Source: an uncultured Collinsella sp. (GTDB lineage Bacteria > Actinomycetota > Coriobacteriia > Coriobacteriales > Coriobacteriaceae). Taken from it: a DNA stretch of 41,357 bases. Positions 7,517 to 15,951 of this stretch are shown here, piece by piece (the first letter of the stretch is position 1; each line of letters opens with the position of its first letter). The stretch is taken from the NCBI GenBank assembly GCA_958415525.1, contig CATYZE010000021.1, positions 1-41,357 of the forward strand. Reading direction: 5' to 3'. The notes beneath the pieces are model-generated. The model ran no database searches and was not told the DNA's origin. It worked only from the letters and a program-made list of their open reading frames with translations. The translations under genes were made by a program, and so were the position numbers.

Positions 7517-8956
7517 ATGAGCGACGGAAAGAAAAAGCTTTCCTTCTTGACGGTCATTTCGACCATCATCTGCGTCGTCTTCGTTTGCGAGGCCGCCGCA
7601 CCTGCTGCCGCCATTGGCAACCAGCAGTTCTTCTGGTGGATCTTCCTGATCCTGACCTTCCTGCTCCCTTACGGCATGGTTGTCGCCGAGCTCGGCACCA
7701 CCTATGACGGCGAGGGCGGCATTTACGACTGGGTGCGCGATGGCCTGGGCGACAAGTGGGGCGCCCGCATTTCGTACTACTACTGGGTTAACTACCCGCT
7801 GTGGATCGCCTCGCTGGCCACCATGTTCCCCGATATTCTGGGCATGGTCTTTGGCGTCGAGTTCAATCTGATCGCCAAGATGGGTATCGATCTTGCTTTT
7901 GTGTGGATCGTCTACCTCATGGGCCGCTCCAAGGCGGCTGACTCCGAGTGGGTCCTCAACGGTGGCGCCATCATCAAGGTCGCCGTTGCCGTTATCGTCG
8001 GCGCTCTGGGCATTTGGTATGCCATGGAGAACGGTTTTGCGAACGACATGTCTGCTACCACGTTCCTGCCCGAGCTCACCAACACCAACGCTCTCGGCTA
8101 CCTGTCGATCATCATCTTTAACTTCATGGGCTTCGAGGTCATCTGCACCATGACCGATGACATGGCCGATCCCGCTCGCGATATCCCCAAGGCCATCATC
8201 GTCGGTGGCCTGTCCATCGCCGTGATCTACCTGTTCGCTGGCTTTGGCATCGGCGCTGCTGTGCCGGCCGACTCCATCGATCCCGACTACGGCATGATTG
8301 TTGCAGTCCAGACCATGGTGGGCGACTCCATGATCTTTAAGGTCATCTGCATCGCCTTCCTGATCACCCTGTTCGCCAACATGGCCGCCTGGTCCTTCGG
8401 CGTCAACTCCGTCGCCCGCTACGCTGCCGAGCACGGCAACATGCCCAAGGTCTTCGCCTCGATGATCTCGGATGACGACATGCCCAACGGCGCCAACCTG
8501 GTCAACGCCATCGTTGCCTCCCTGGTGCTGTGCCTGCAGCTCGTTCCCATCGACGCCATCTCCAACGGTGTCTTCTGGATGCTCTTCGGCACCTCCGTCG
8601 TCTTCCTGCTGCTGACCTACATCCCGATGTTCCCGGCGTTCCTCAACCTTCGCAAGAACGACCCCGACCGCGAGCGCATCTTCACGTTCCCGTTCAAGGG
8701 CGCCATGATGAAGGTCATGCTGGCCATCCCCTGCATCGAGCTGGTCCTGGCCATCGTCGCAACCCTGGTTCCGTTCTCCACCGCCGAGATTGGCGACAAG
8801 CTCCCGATGATCGTTATCTTCATCGTGCTCGTGCTCATCGGCGAGGTCGTCCGCGTCGTCAGCGCCAAGGGCCGCAAGGAAGAGTACAAGGGTCTGACCC
8901 CTGAGCTCGCAGCCCAGCGTCTCGCTGAGGAGGCCGCCGAGGCCGAGGAGAACTAG
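7517..8956 (+). CDS. aguD: APC-family amino acid/amine antiporter, probable agmatine/putrescine exchanger 1
   Basis: This 479-residue membrane protein has about 12 helices and the features of the APC (amino acid-polyamine-organocation) superfamily, including an early AAAPAAAIGNQQFFWWIF stretch and FNFMGFEVICTMTDDMADPA in helix 6 and its loop. AAGGAG precedes the ATG by a normal distance. It sits between ptcA and agmatine deiminase, so exchange of external agmatine for internal putrescine is the likely job, as in lactic acid bacteria. It shares most of its sequence pattern with the second antiporter at 11163-12572. It has a short Ala/Glu-rich tail (LAEEAAEAEEN). The substrate is inferred from neighbours; other amines are possible. 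Confidence 0.85.
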   Translation: MSDGKKKLSFLTVISTIICVVFVCEAAAPAAAIGNQQFFWWIFLILTFLLPYGMVVAELGTTYDGEGGIYDWVRDGLGDKWGARISYYYWVNYPLWIASLATMFPDILGMVFGVEFNLIAKMGIDLAFVWIVYLMGRSKAADSEWVLNGGAIIKVAVAVIVGALGIWYAMENGFANDMSATTFLPELTNTNALGYLSIIIFNFMGFEVICTMTDDMADPARDIPKAIIVGGLSIAVIYLFAGFGIGAAVPADSIDPDYGMIVAVQTMVGDSMIFKVICIAFLITLFANMAAWSFGVNSVARYAAEHGNMPKVFASMISDDDMPNGANLVNAIVASLVLCLQLVPIDAISNGVFWMLFGTSVVFLLLTYIPMFPAFLNLRKNDPDRERIFTFPFKGAMMKVMLAIPCIELVLAIVATLVPFSTAEIGDKLPMIVIFIVLVLIGEVVRVVSAKGRKEEYKGLTPELAAQRLAEEAAEAEEN

Positions 8957-9323
8957 AGCACCCGGTTCTGGGGCTCCAACCCTCCTCGTGCACCAACGCG
9001 CGCTTCGTCGGGCTTGTCGCTCCCGACTCCGGGCACTCTAGCCTCTTCGGAGGCGTGCCCAAGCGACAGGTTTGCTAACCATTCCCCGGGGTGGGTGTGA
9101 GCGATAGCTCCGGTAACCACCGCCCGCCCCAATCTCTCTTCCGTATCCTTCGTGCGTTTGTCTCCGCGCACCTGGTTACGTCGTCGCTCGCCGGTGCGGC
9201 TTCCGTGCAAACCGGCCCCGGGCGCCCCGACCTTTGCCGGGGGACGGGCGCCCACTATTCCTTGGTTTTAGGCTGCGGGTAACCCGCCCGCGGCAAGCGA
9301 TCGTTCGATTTGGAGGAAATCTT
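8957..9323 (+). other. Structured 367-bp intergenic region before agmatine deiminase 1
   Basis: No gene was found. Several hairpins are present: GTCGGG (9007-9012) with CCCGAC (9022-9027), flanked by the looser pair GAGCACCCGG and CCGGGCACTC; then GCCTC-TTCG-GAGGC (9041-9054), a stem with a UUCG tetraloop, enclosed by GGGC and GCCC. A second GC-rich block with two GGGCGCCC words lies at about 9215-9255. GGAGG at 9312-9316 serves aguA1. No T-run follows the hairpins, so partial termination or processing within the operon is more likely than a full stop. Confidence 0.5.
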
Positions 9324-10529
9324 ATGCGTACGATCACCGAGTCCGAGTCCACCCCCAAGGCCGACGGCTTCTTTATGCCCGCTGAGTTCGCCCCGCAGGA
9401 TCGCGTGTGGATGGGCTGGCCCCACCGCACCGACACCTGGGCCCACGGCGCCAAGCCGGCTCAGAAGCAGTATGCCGCCATCGCTCGCGCCATCGCCGAG
9501 TTCACCCCGGTCACCATGTGCGCCAACCAGGTCGACTACGCCAACTGCAAGGCCGTCTTCGAGAACGACGAGAACGTCACCGTCATCGAGATGACCACCG
9601 ACGACGCTTGGTTCCGCGACACCGCCGCCACCTACGTCATCAACGGCAAGGGCGAGAAGCGCGCTAACCACTGGCACTTCAACGCCTACGGCGGCCTCGT
9701 CGACGGCCTGTACTTCCCGTGGGACAAGGACGAGCAGATCGCCCTTAAGATGGCTGAGCTTTCCGGCTGCCGTCGCTATCGTCCCGACGACATGATCCTC
9801 GAGGGCGGCTCCATTACCGTCGACGGCGAGGGCACCCTTGTCGTGACCGACCAGTGCCTGCTTTCCCCGGGCCGCACCTGCTCTGCGGTTCTGGAGGAGG
9901 AAGAGGATCCCGAGTCCATCTGGCCCAAGTTCAAGAAGAAGTTCGAGCCCTGGAGTGAGGAGCTTCGTGCCTATATGGACGAGCATCTCAAGGATTACCT
10001 GGGTGTCGAGAAGGTCATCTGGGTCAAGGAGGGCATCGACCCCGAGGAGACCAACGGCCACATCGACGACGTCGCCACGTTCATCGCTCCGGGCGTCATG
10101 GCCTGCATCTGGACCGACGATCCCGAGTATCCGTTCTACGAGCAGTGCCACGCCGCCTACGAGACCCTCTCCAACGCCGTTGACGCCAAGGGCCGCAAGA
10201 TGAAGGTCTACAAGCTCTGCATGCCCGTGAACCCGCTGTTCATGGACCAGGCCTCCTGCGACACCATCGACGCCGACGAGAACGCCGAGCCGCGCGTCCC
10301 CGACGAGCCGCTGATCGCCTCCTACATGAACTACCTGGTCACCAACCACGGCGTTATCGTCCCGCAGTACGGCGACGAGAACGACCAGCTGGCCGTCGAC
10401 ACGCTCCAGAAGATCTACGACGAGGTCTGGGGCGAGGACGTCTACAAGTGCGTCGGCGTTCAGTCCGAGCAGGTCGTCTTCGGCGGCGGCAACATCCACT
10501 GCATTACCCAGCAGGAACCCTCGGCGTAA
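9324..10529 (+). CDS. aguA: Agmatine deiminase, copy 1, with internal insertion
   Basis: The enzyme hydrolyses agmatine to N-carbamoylputrescine and ammonia in the cytoplasm. From ATG 9324 (GGAGG eight bases upstream) it has 401 residues. The guanidino-modifying fold motifs are present: WPHRTDTW, AWFRDTAATYV, HFNAYGG, ILEGGSI, NGHIDDVATF and GGGNIHC with the likely catalytic Cys393. Family members are usually about 365-380 long. The extra length is an insertion after LLSPGR (TCSAVLEEEEDPESIWPKFK and following residues) that copy 2 at 18455 lacks. It also has WFRDTAATYV where copy 2 has WIRDPGPAFLV. Codons are strongly G/C-ending, as in ptcA. It closes the first operon before a terminator. A changed substrate preference is possible but not shown. 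Confidence 0.9.
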   Translation: MRTITESESTPKADGFFMPAEFAPQDRVWMGWPHRTDTWAHGAKPAQKQYAAIARAIAEFTPVTMCANQVDYANCKAVFENDENVTVIEMTTDDAWFRDTAATYVINGKGEKRANHWHFNAYGGLVDGLYFPWDKDEQIALKMAELSGCRRYRPDDMILEGGSITVDGEGTLVVTDQCLLSPGRTCSAVLEEEEDPESIWPKFKKKFEPWSEELRAYMDEHLKDYLGVEKVIWVKEGIDPEETNGHIDDVATFIAPGVMACIWTDDPEYPFYEQCHAAYETLSNAVDAKGRKMKVYKLCMPVNPLFMDQASCDTIDADENAEPRVPDEPLIASYMNYLVTNHGVIVPQYGDENDQLAVDTLQKIYDEVWGEDVYKCVGVQSEQVVFGGGNIHCITQQEPSA

Positions 10530-10617
10530 CTCAGGCACGCCACCTTGGCGTTCACTCGTCGCTTACGTAGCGTCAGTACGCTACGCTCCTCGTTCGCGCC
10601 AATCTGGCGCACCTGAG
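10530..10617. repeat. 88-bp long imperfect palindrome, element A
   Basis: It starts one base after the aguA1 stop and runs from CTCAGGCACGCCA to the matching TGGCGCACCTGAG, with inner symmetric parts TACGTAGCGT and ACGCTACG. Nearly the whole 88 bp can fold as one hairpin. Its centre resembles that of element B (shared words CGTCGCT, GTACGCT, CGCTCCTC). Confidence 0.75.
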
Positions 10618-10631
10618 CACGCCGAGTAAAC

Positions 10632-10737
10632 GCTGGCTTTCCGAGGCACCCCATCTCGCCGCTCAAACCGTCGCTCGCGTACCAAAGTACGCTCCGCTCC
10701 TCTTTCGCGGCGACCTGGGGCACCTCGAAAACCCAGC
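10632..10737. repeat. 106-bp long imperfect palindrome, element B
   Basis: Outer arms GCTGG...CCAGC and CGAGGCACCCCA...TGGGGCACCTCG enclose TCGCCG/CGGCGA and GCGTAC/GTACGC pairs. It follows element A after 14 bp and shares its core words, so the two form a tandem pair of related palindromes. Together they fill the space between aguA1 and its terminator. They could be dispersed REP-like elements. Confidence 0.75.
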
Positions 10738-10818
10738 CGATCAACCGGACATCGGCGGTTGGTTCGTCCGGGGCACGGCACCAGTTTGCTCAATGTCATG
10801 GTCGGCTGGGATTTCGCT

Positions 10819-10857
10819 GGGCACTCCGTTGCCTCCACATCGGAGTGCCCTTTTCTT
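10819..10857 (+). terminator. Rho-independent terminator of the ptcA-aguD-aguA operon
   Basis: Perfect 10-base arms GGGCACTCCG (10819-10828) and CGGAGTGCCC (10841-10850) are followed by TTTTCTTT. This is the first classical terminator after ptcA. Confidence 0.9.
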
Positions 10858-10866
10858 TGATTGAGT

Positions 10867-10935
10867 ACGCGTCTGGCCTGGGATTTTTTGCGGGTTAGGC
10901 CAATTGTTCGCTTGAATATCTCAGGTCAGACGCGT
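10867..10935. repeat. 69-bp inverted repeat in the antiporter 2 leader
   Basis: Arms ACGCGTCTGGCCTG (10867-10880) and CAGGTCAGACGCGT (10922-10935) match at 13 of 14 positions around a 41-base spacer. The remainder of the leader to 11162 shows no gene. Its role may be an operator, RNA fold or mobile hairpin; its length is close to the hairpins at 22192 and 36136. Confidence 0.6.
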
Positions 10936-11162
10936 CTTCAATTGCCGAAAGGTTCCGGTCGCGATCGCGGCCGTTTTGATCGGAGTATCTATGTACCAGC
11001 GTATCGTCATCTACACGCGCCTGCTCCGCGAGCGTTGGTCCAACAATTGCATCCTCTCTTCTCTTTGGGATGGCACCTGTACCGGTGACGCGGCCTGCAA
11101 CCCTACCTTGGGCTGCGCCTTCGGTACAGATGCCATCCTTTTTGCTGTGAGGGGAGCGCGCC

Positions 11163-12572
11163 ATGGCAGGTAAGAAGTTCTCCCTGATCGAGGTCATCCT
11201 CTCTGTTATCTGCGTTGTCTTTACCATCGAGGCGGCGGCTCCGGCATCTGCCATGGGTAACGTGCAGTTCTTCTGGTGGATCTTCCTCATCATTACGTTT
11301 TTGCTTCCCTATGGCCTGGTGGTGGCCGAACTGGGTACGGCGTTCGATTCCGATGGCGGCCTGTACGACTGGGTTCGCTTGGGCCTGGGCGACCGTTGGG
11401 GCGCCCGCTGCTCCTGGTGCTACTGGGTCAACTTTCCACTGTGGGTGGCAAGTATCGCCTGCATGTTCCCCAGTGTCATCAATGCTGTATGGGGTATCGA
11501 ATTTTCGCTTGGGGTCCGAATTGCCATCGAGCTTGCCTTTGTGTGGGGCGTCACGGTCATGGCGATGCAGCCGGTGGCCGAGGCCGATTGGGTTATGGAC
11601 GGCGGTGCTGTCATCAAGGTGCTCATTACCGCTGTGGTGGGAATCGTCGGTATATGGTTTGCCTGCAATAACGGCTTTGCCAACGACATGTCGTTCAAGA
11701 CCTTCATCCCCGATCTGAGCGATAACAACTCGCTGACGTACCTGTCGATCATCCTCTTCAACTTTATGGGCTTCGAAGTGGTCGCGACCTTTGCCAGCAC
11801 GATGAAAAACCCGTCGCGCGATATCCCCAAGGCGGTTATCGCCGGTGGCGTGGCCATTGCGGCAATCTATATCATTTGCGGTATTGGCGTTGGGGCTGCG
11901 GTTCCCACCGAGCAGCTTTCGCTCGATTCGGGCATTGTGGACGCCGTCGCCGCCATGGTGGGGCGAAGTCACCCGTTAACGATGACTGTGGGCATGGCTT
12001 TTTTGGTAACGCTGTTCGCCAACATGATCTGCTGGAGCTTTGGCGTCAACAACGTGGCGAGCTATGCCGCGCGCCACGGCAACATGCCGCGTCCCTTTGC
12101 GTTGGTGTCCAAAAAGACCGGCATGCCAGACGGCTCGGCGCTCATTAACGGTTGTTTCGCCAGCTTGGTGTTGCTGCTCCAGATTCCGCTGGGCGAGGGC
12201 TCCGACGTCTTTTGGGTCTTCTTCTCGATGAACGTCGTCTTTTTGCTCATGAGCTATATCCCGATGTTCCCGGCGTTTTGGCGCCTGCGCAAATACGACG
12301 ACCGCCCGCGCGTGTTCCGCGCGCCCTTCGAGGGCAAGGTGCTTGCGGTAGCGCTTGCGGTGCCGGTGGTAGAACTCGTGCTTTCGATTGTTGCGACAAT
12401 CGTGCCGCTTAACAGCTCGCCCGCCGAGATGTCAAAGTTGCCGATCCTCATGGGTGTGGTGATCGGCGTGTTGCTGGGCGAGGTTTCGCGCCTCATATCG
12501 CGCCGCGGCCGCAGCATCGACAACCCCGGTGTTGGCGCAAGGGGGTCAGGTTACTTTGCACCAAAACAGTAA
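11163..12572 (+). CDS. APC-family antiporter 2, paralogue of the agmatine/putrescine exchanger
   Basis: The 469-residue membrane protein has about 12 helices and closely follows the first antiporter, sharing AAAPASAMGNVQFFWWIF, GLYDWVRLGLGDRWGAR, FANDMS and FNFMGFEVVATFASTMKNPS. GAGGGGAG lies before the ATG. It has its own long leader after the first operon's terminator, so it is likely a separately regulated second exchanger. Codon bias is weaker than in copy 1. The last residues GSGYFAPKQ are encoded inside an inverted repeat shared with the convergent small gene, and look like a tail added or altered by that repeat. The substrate is inferred from similarity and location. Confidence 0.83.
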   Translation: MAGKKFSLIEVILSVICVVFTIEAAAPASAMGNVQFFWWIFLIITFLLPYGLVVAELGTAFDSDGGLYDWVRLGLGDRWGARCSWCYWVNFPLWVASIACMFPSVINAVWGIEFSLGVRIAIELAFVWGVTVMAMQPVAEADWVMDGGAVIKVLITAVVGIVGIWFACNNGFANDMSFKTFIPDLSDNNSLTYLSIILFNFMGFEVVATFASTMKNPSRDIPKAVIAGGVAIAAIYIICGIGVGAAVPTEQLSLDSGIVDAVAAMVGRSHPLTMTVGMAFLVTLFANMICWSFGVNNVASYAARHGNMPRPFALVSKKTGMPDGSALINGCFASLVLLLQIPLGEGSDVFWVFFSMNVVFLLMSYIPMFPAFWRLRKYDDRPRVFRAPFEGKVLAVALAVPVVELVLSIVATIVPLNSSPAEMSKLPILMGVVIGVLLGEVSRLISRRGRSIDNPGVGARGSGYFAPKQ

Positions 12573-12655
12573 CGCCGCGACCTGCGCGGCGCTTGATGCA
12601 TCTTGGATTACTGCTCACGCTGCTCGGGATCAGATGCGAGCTTGGGTGCAAAGTA
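12552..12655. repeat. Inverted repeat spanning two convergent gene ends
   Basis: TACTTTGCACCAAA (12552-12565) and TTGGGTGCAAAGTA (12642-12655) are inverted copies with 13 of 14 matches. The left arm lies in the 3' end of antiporter 2 and the right arm in the 3' part of the minus-strand small gene. Each arm encodes YFAPK in its own gene. A GC hairpin CGCCGCG/CGCGGCG at 12573-12591, without a T-run, lies between the arms. Confidence 0.7.
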
Positions 12656-12799
12656 GGGGACGTGGCCCAGGTAGGGGCAGCTGTCCGTGCGTTCGTCGAC
12701 AACACAGGGGATATCGTCGTAGGTCATGGAAGAACCGAGTCGGGTGATGGCCTTGGCGGCGGGCGCGACGAGCATCTTGAGCGGAGCGATCGGTGTCAT
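12608..12799 (-). CDS. Small hypothetical protein, 63 residues
   Basis: ATG 12799 has AGGAG five bases upstream, which supports a real gene. The product MTPIAPLKMLVAPAAKAITR... is moderately hydrophobic at the start and has two Cys in DDIPCVVDERTDSCPYLGHV, then YFAPK and a charged end. No signal peptide cut or known domain is obvious. It is convergent with antiporter 2 and divergent from LuxR2, with which it shares a 128-bp promoter region holding a palindrome. The two Cys and Asp/Glu between them could bind a metal, but this is speculation. I do not recognise a family. Confidence 0.55.
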   Translation of the reverse strand: MTPIAPLKMLVAPAAKAITRLGSSMTYDDIPCVVDERTDSCPYLGHVPYFAPKLASDPEQREQ

Positions 12800-12837
12800 G
12801 GCATCTCCTTTCATCGGTGAGACACAGCTTGTTTATC

Positions 12838-12857
12838 TAAACGATACAGTACGTTTA
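12838..12857. promoter_or_regulatory. Palindromic operator candidate between the small gene and LuxR2
   Basis: TAAACG (12838-12843) and CGTTTA (12852-12857) are perfect inverted arms with an 8-base centre, 20 bp in all. It lies midway between divergent starts at 12799 and 12928. The form resembles TetR-like operators, though no TetR gene is nearby; LuxR2 itself could bind it. Confidence 0.45.
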
Positions 12858-12927
12858 ATCGGTGAGTCTAATCTTGCGGCAAAGAATCTGTCAACATCCT
12901 CACAGCATCTAGACAGGGGAGGCGGGC

Positions 12928-13920
12928 ATGAGTTTCGCGTTCTATATCTACACCACGATTATCATGGGTGTGGCTCTGGTGACCAGTACCGTGGCATTGG
13001 TGGTTTGGCTCATGACGCGCCGTCGCGACAGCCTGGTGGCCGCGGCGGGCTTTTTGCTCTACATGCTCGATATGTCAGTCATCTTTTTTGACGAGTACAA
13101 TCGGCTCAAATACGACTACGCTGTTACCTTTAGCGAGCCGTTGCAGCACCCCTTGCTGCGCTGCGTGCTCGGTATTGCCATCTATGCCTGCGTGGTACTG
13201 TGGATGTTTGCGCGCTTGCGCAAAAGGCCGACGTCGCGCATGCTCGTACTCGCTATCGTGCCGTTTTCAATCTTGCAATTGCTGCTGGTGCCTCGCAGCG
13301 GCGCTGCCGGAGAGATGCAGCAGTATCTCTTTTGGCTCACGCGTGACCTGGGCAATGTAGGATGTCTTGCCTATGCCGCCTGGCATTACCGGTACAGAGC
13401 CACGCGTGTTGAGAAACTCGACCTCGACCGCTCAAAGCTCTTTTGGAAGGTGGCACTCGTTCTTGCGTTTTGCGTAATCGCCGAGGACACCTACATGATT
13501 TTGCTCTGCCGCCCCGACTCTCAAAACCCCGTCATCAGTCTCTTTTTGTGGTATCTGTCCGAGCGCAATATCTCCGAAAACGTGCTGCTCGTGGTATGCG
13601 CGGTCCAACTCTTTTGCCAGTTTAGCCATATCCTGCGCGTGTATGCCCGGCATCCGCGTGCCGATGAGGACGTGGCGGCCCAGAGCGCAAGCTCTGAGGA
13701 CGACCTCGCATCGCGTGTGGTGATCTATGCCGATGCCCATAAGCTGTCGCGGCGCGAGCAGGAGGTGCTCACGCTGGTGCTGAAGGGCAACGACGCCCAA
13801 AACATCGCCAGCGAGTTGGTCATCAGCCCTGGCACTGTCAAGGCGCACTTGCATCGCATCTACGTTAAAAGCGGTGTCTCCAACCGAGATGACCTCATAG
13901 ATACCTTTTGGCGTTCCTAG
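12928..13920 (+). CDS. LuxR-family regulator with membrane N-terminus (LuxR2)
   Basis: The 330-residue protein has about seven membrane helices in residues 5-230 and a LuxR/GerE HTH at about 268-325 (LSRREQEVLTLVLKGNDAQN, then SPGTVKAHLHRIYVKSGVSN). GGGGAGG precedes ATG. It is a paralogue of LuxR1, sharing AEDTYMILL, YLSERNISENV and the same layout. It lies between the second antiporter and the amidohydrolase/MATE pair, so it may control either. The ligand or membrane signal is unknown. The HTH is intact with the usual recognition-helix pattern. Confidence 0.85.
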   Translation: MSFAFYIYTTIIMGVALVTSTVALVVWLMTRRRDSLVAAAGFLLYMLDMSVIFFDEYNRLKYDYAVTFSEPLQHPLLRCVLGIAIYACVVLWMFARLRKRPTSRMLVLAIVPFSILQLLLVPRSGAAGEMQQYLFWLTRDLGNVGCLAYAAWHYRYRATRVEKLDLDRSKLFWKVALVLAFCVIAEDTYMILLCRPDSQNPVISLFLWYLSERNISENVLLVVCAVQLFCQFSHILRVYARHPRADEDVAAQSASSEDDLASRVVIYADAHKLSRREQEVLTLVLKGNDAQNIASELVISPGTVKAHLHRIYVKSGVSNRDDLIDTFWRS

Positions 13921-14235
13921 CCCCATTCTTCCTCGCATGCGGGTCTTGCCGCGTGGGCGGCCATACCGTTGGGCGTAATGAAGCGGTAATAATCTCAGAC
14001 AATAAACCTGCAGGTAAAGCGTGTAAACCTGCTTAAACTGACCGTTTGCGGTCCCTGGCCTTGGCACGGATTTGCCCCTGTGTATCAATGGGTGTAGCGC
14101 GAAGCCGCGGACGTGGGACAGACGTCCGAGCACGGCTTGTAGGCATGCGCCGATGCGGGAGCGCTACGCTCCCAACCGAGTGCCCACGCGGGCGGTGCGT
14201 CCGCGTTGCAACCAAAGATGCCAGAGGAGGCTCAC
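13921..14235 (+). other. 315-bp structured leader before the amidohydrolase gene
   Basis: No gene was found. Two clean stems are present: CGGACGT (14108-14114) with ACGTCCG (14122-14128), and GGGAGCG (14157-14163) with CGCTCCC (14167-14173). The first is flanked by AAGCCG and CGGCTT that could extend it. GAGGAGG at 14225-14230 serves the next gene. It looks like a folded 5' leader. No known riboswitch class was recognised. Confidence 0.45.
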
Positions 14236-15864
14236 ATGGACAAGGCTGATGTAGTTATCAAGAGCAACGCCGTCTTTACCGGCGATGGGCTCGAGCCGTT
14301 TAAGGGCGGCGTTGCCGTGCGGGGCGATAAAATCGTTGCCTGCGGTGACGATGCCCACCTGGCACCGTTTATCGGCCCCGATACCGAGGTGCGCGACTTT
14401 GGCGACCAGCTCGTCATGCCCGGCCTGATCGACTCGCACACGCATTTTGCCCAGGGCGCGTTTATGACCGACCCCGATTTTGCCGTCAACCTCATCGACT
14501 GCACCAGTTTCGAGATGGCAATGGAACGTGTCGTGGCGTTTGCGGCCGACCATCCCGATAACGAGTGGATTCTGGGCTGCCAGATTATCCAGTTCCAGTG
14601 GGATGTCCCCGAGATGCCCACAGCCGCGATGATCGATGAGTACATCTCTGACCGCCCGGTCTTTCTGCAGCAGGTTGACCTGCATACCTTTAGTGCCAAT
14701 ACCTGCGCCATCAACAAGGTGGGAGTAACTTCGCAGACGCCCGATCCCGCAGGCGGCAAGATCCTTAAGGATGCCGAGGGCAATCTGACGGGCGTGTTTT
14801 CCAACAACGCCGGCGCCTTCTTTATGGACGAGGTCTACGACCCAGCGCCCGAGGTTGTTGACGCGTCGTTTGCAAAAACCGCCCGGCGCGCCAATGCCCT
14901 GGGAATCACTACGGTCGGCATGGTCAATCCTACGTTTGTGAGCATGGAAAACCCGTATGCGGTGTTGGCAGGTCTTAATGCCAAGGGCGACTTGCCACTG
15001 CGCGTGTTCCTGTACACCGATCTGTTCGAAAACGAGTCCTTAACGCTCGAGCAGATCAAGGAGAAATACGCCTTCCCGGGTACGCAGGTGGAGTGGCACG
15101 GCTTTAAGCAGTTTCTTGATGGCGTGTGCTCCGACCACACCGCTTGGATGCTTGAACCCTATAGCAATGCGCCCGATACCTGCGGTGAGCCCGCGGAGGA
15201 GCCAGAGCGCATCCGTGCTGCCATCCTCAGGGCGCAGGAATGGGGCGTTGACACGCGCATCCATACGATTGGTGATCGCTCGGTGCGTTTTGTGCTCGAT
15301 TGTTTTGAGGAGGGCGAGCACTTGCATGGCAAGCGGGATTGTCGCCACTCCATGGAGCACAACGAGACGGTTCAGCCCGAGGATCTGCCGCGCTATGCCG
15401 AGCTGGGTATATGCCCTGGCATGCAGCCGTGGCACATGCTGCTCGATATGGCTGACCTTGCCAAGGACGATGCCGTGGGCCCCGAGCGTGCTGCGCTTTC
15501 GTGGCCCCTGCATAGCCTGCTTGCCAGCGGTGCCGTGGTGCACCTGGGCAGTGACTTCCCCGTTGTGGGCTTGGAGCCCATGGAGGAGGTGTACGGCGCG
15601 GTCTTCCGCATGCTCGAGGACGGCTCCAACCCTGAGGGCTGGTTCCCCCAGGAGCGCATTACCATGGCCGAGGCTCTGCGCGCTTACACCTATGGCAGCG
15701 CCTACGCCATGCATGCCGAGGACCGCATCGGCTCGCTCGCGTGCGGCAAACAGGCAGATATCTGCGTGCTCGACCGCAATCTCTTTGATTGCGAGCCGGC
15801 CGAGGTGCTCGAGGCTACCGCAGCCCTCACGATGATCGCCGGCAAGGTGGTCTTTGAGGCATAG
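14236..15864 (+). CDS. YtcJ-type metal-dependent amidohydrolase
   Basis: The protein has 542 residues from ATG 14236, which follows GAGGAGG. Amidohydrolase-superfamily signs are clear: GLIDSHTHF with the HxH pair near residues 68-70, a Lys in HGFKQFLDG, IHTIGD and SMEHNE His residues, and Asp in LGSDFP. The order and the GGKILKDAEGNLTGVF segment match the YtcJ/Amidohydrolase_3 group, which hydrolyses amide or imide bonds in mostly unknown substrates. The gene precedes a MATE exporter by 87 bp and sits among agmatine genes, so a carbamoyl or guanidino compound is a possible substrate. That is inference only. A cytoplasmic location is expected, as there is no signal peptide. Confidence 0.85.
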   Translation: MDKADVVIKSNAVFTGDGLEPFKGGVAVRGDKIVACGDDAHLAPFIGPDTEVRDFGDQLVMPGLIDSHTHFAQGAFMTDPDFAVNLIDCTSFEMAMERVVAFAADHPDNEWILGCQIIQFQWDVPEMPTAAMIDEYISDRPVFLQQVDLHTFSANTCAINKVGVTSQTPDPAGGKILKDAEGNLTGVFSNNAGAFFMDEVYDPAPEVVDASFAKTARRANALGITTVGMVNPTFVSMENPYAVLAGLNAKGDLPLRVFLYTDLFENESLTLEQIKEKYAFPGTQVEWHGFKQFLDGVCSDHTAWMLEPYSNAPDTCGEPAEEPERIRAAILRAQEWGVDTRIHTIGDRSVRFVLDCFEEGEHLHGKRDCRHSMEHNETVQPEDLPRYAELGICPGMQPWHMLLDMADLAKDDAVGPERAALSWPLHSLLASGAVVHLGSDFPVVGLEPMEEVYGAVFRMLEDGSNPEGWFPQERITMAEALRAYTYGSAYAMHAEDRIGSLACGKQADICVLDRNLFDCEPAEVLEATAALTMIAGKVVFEA

Positions 15865-15951
15865 CGCCATCGTTTGATTGGGCGGCTTGGTGCCAGTTGT
15901 CAGCCGCCTGACATCCATTCAGCACTACTCTCTCAAGGAAAGGGGAGAACA

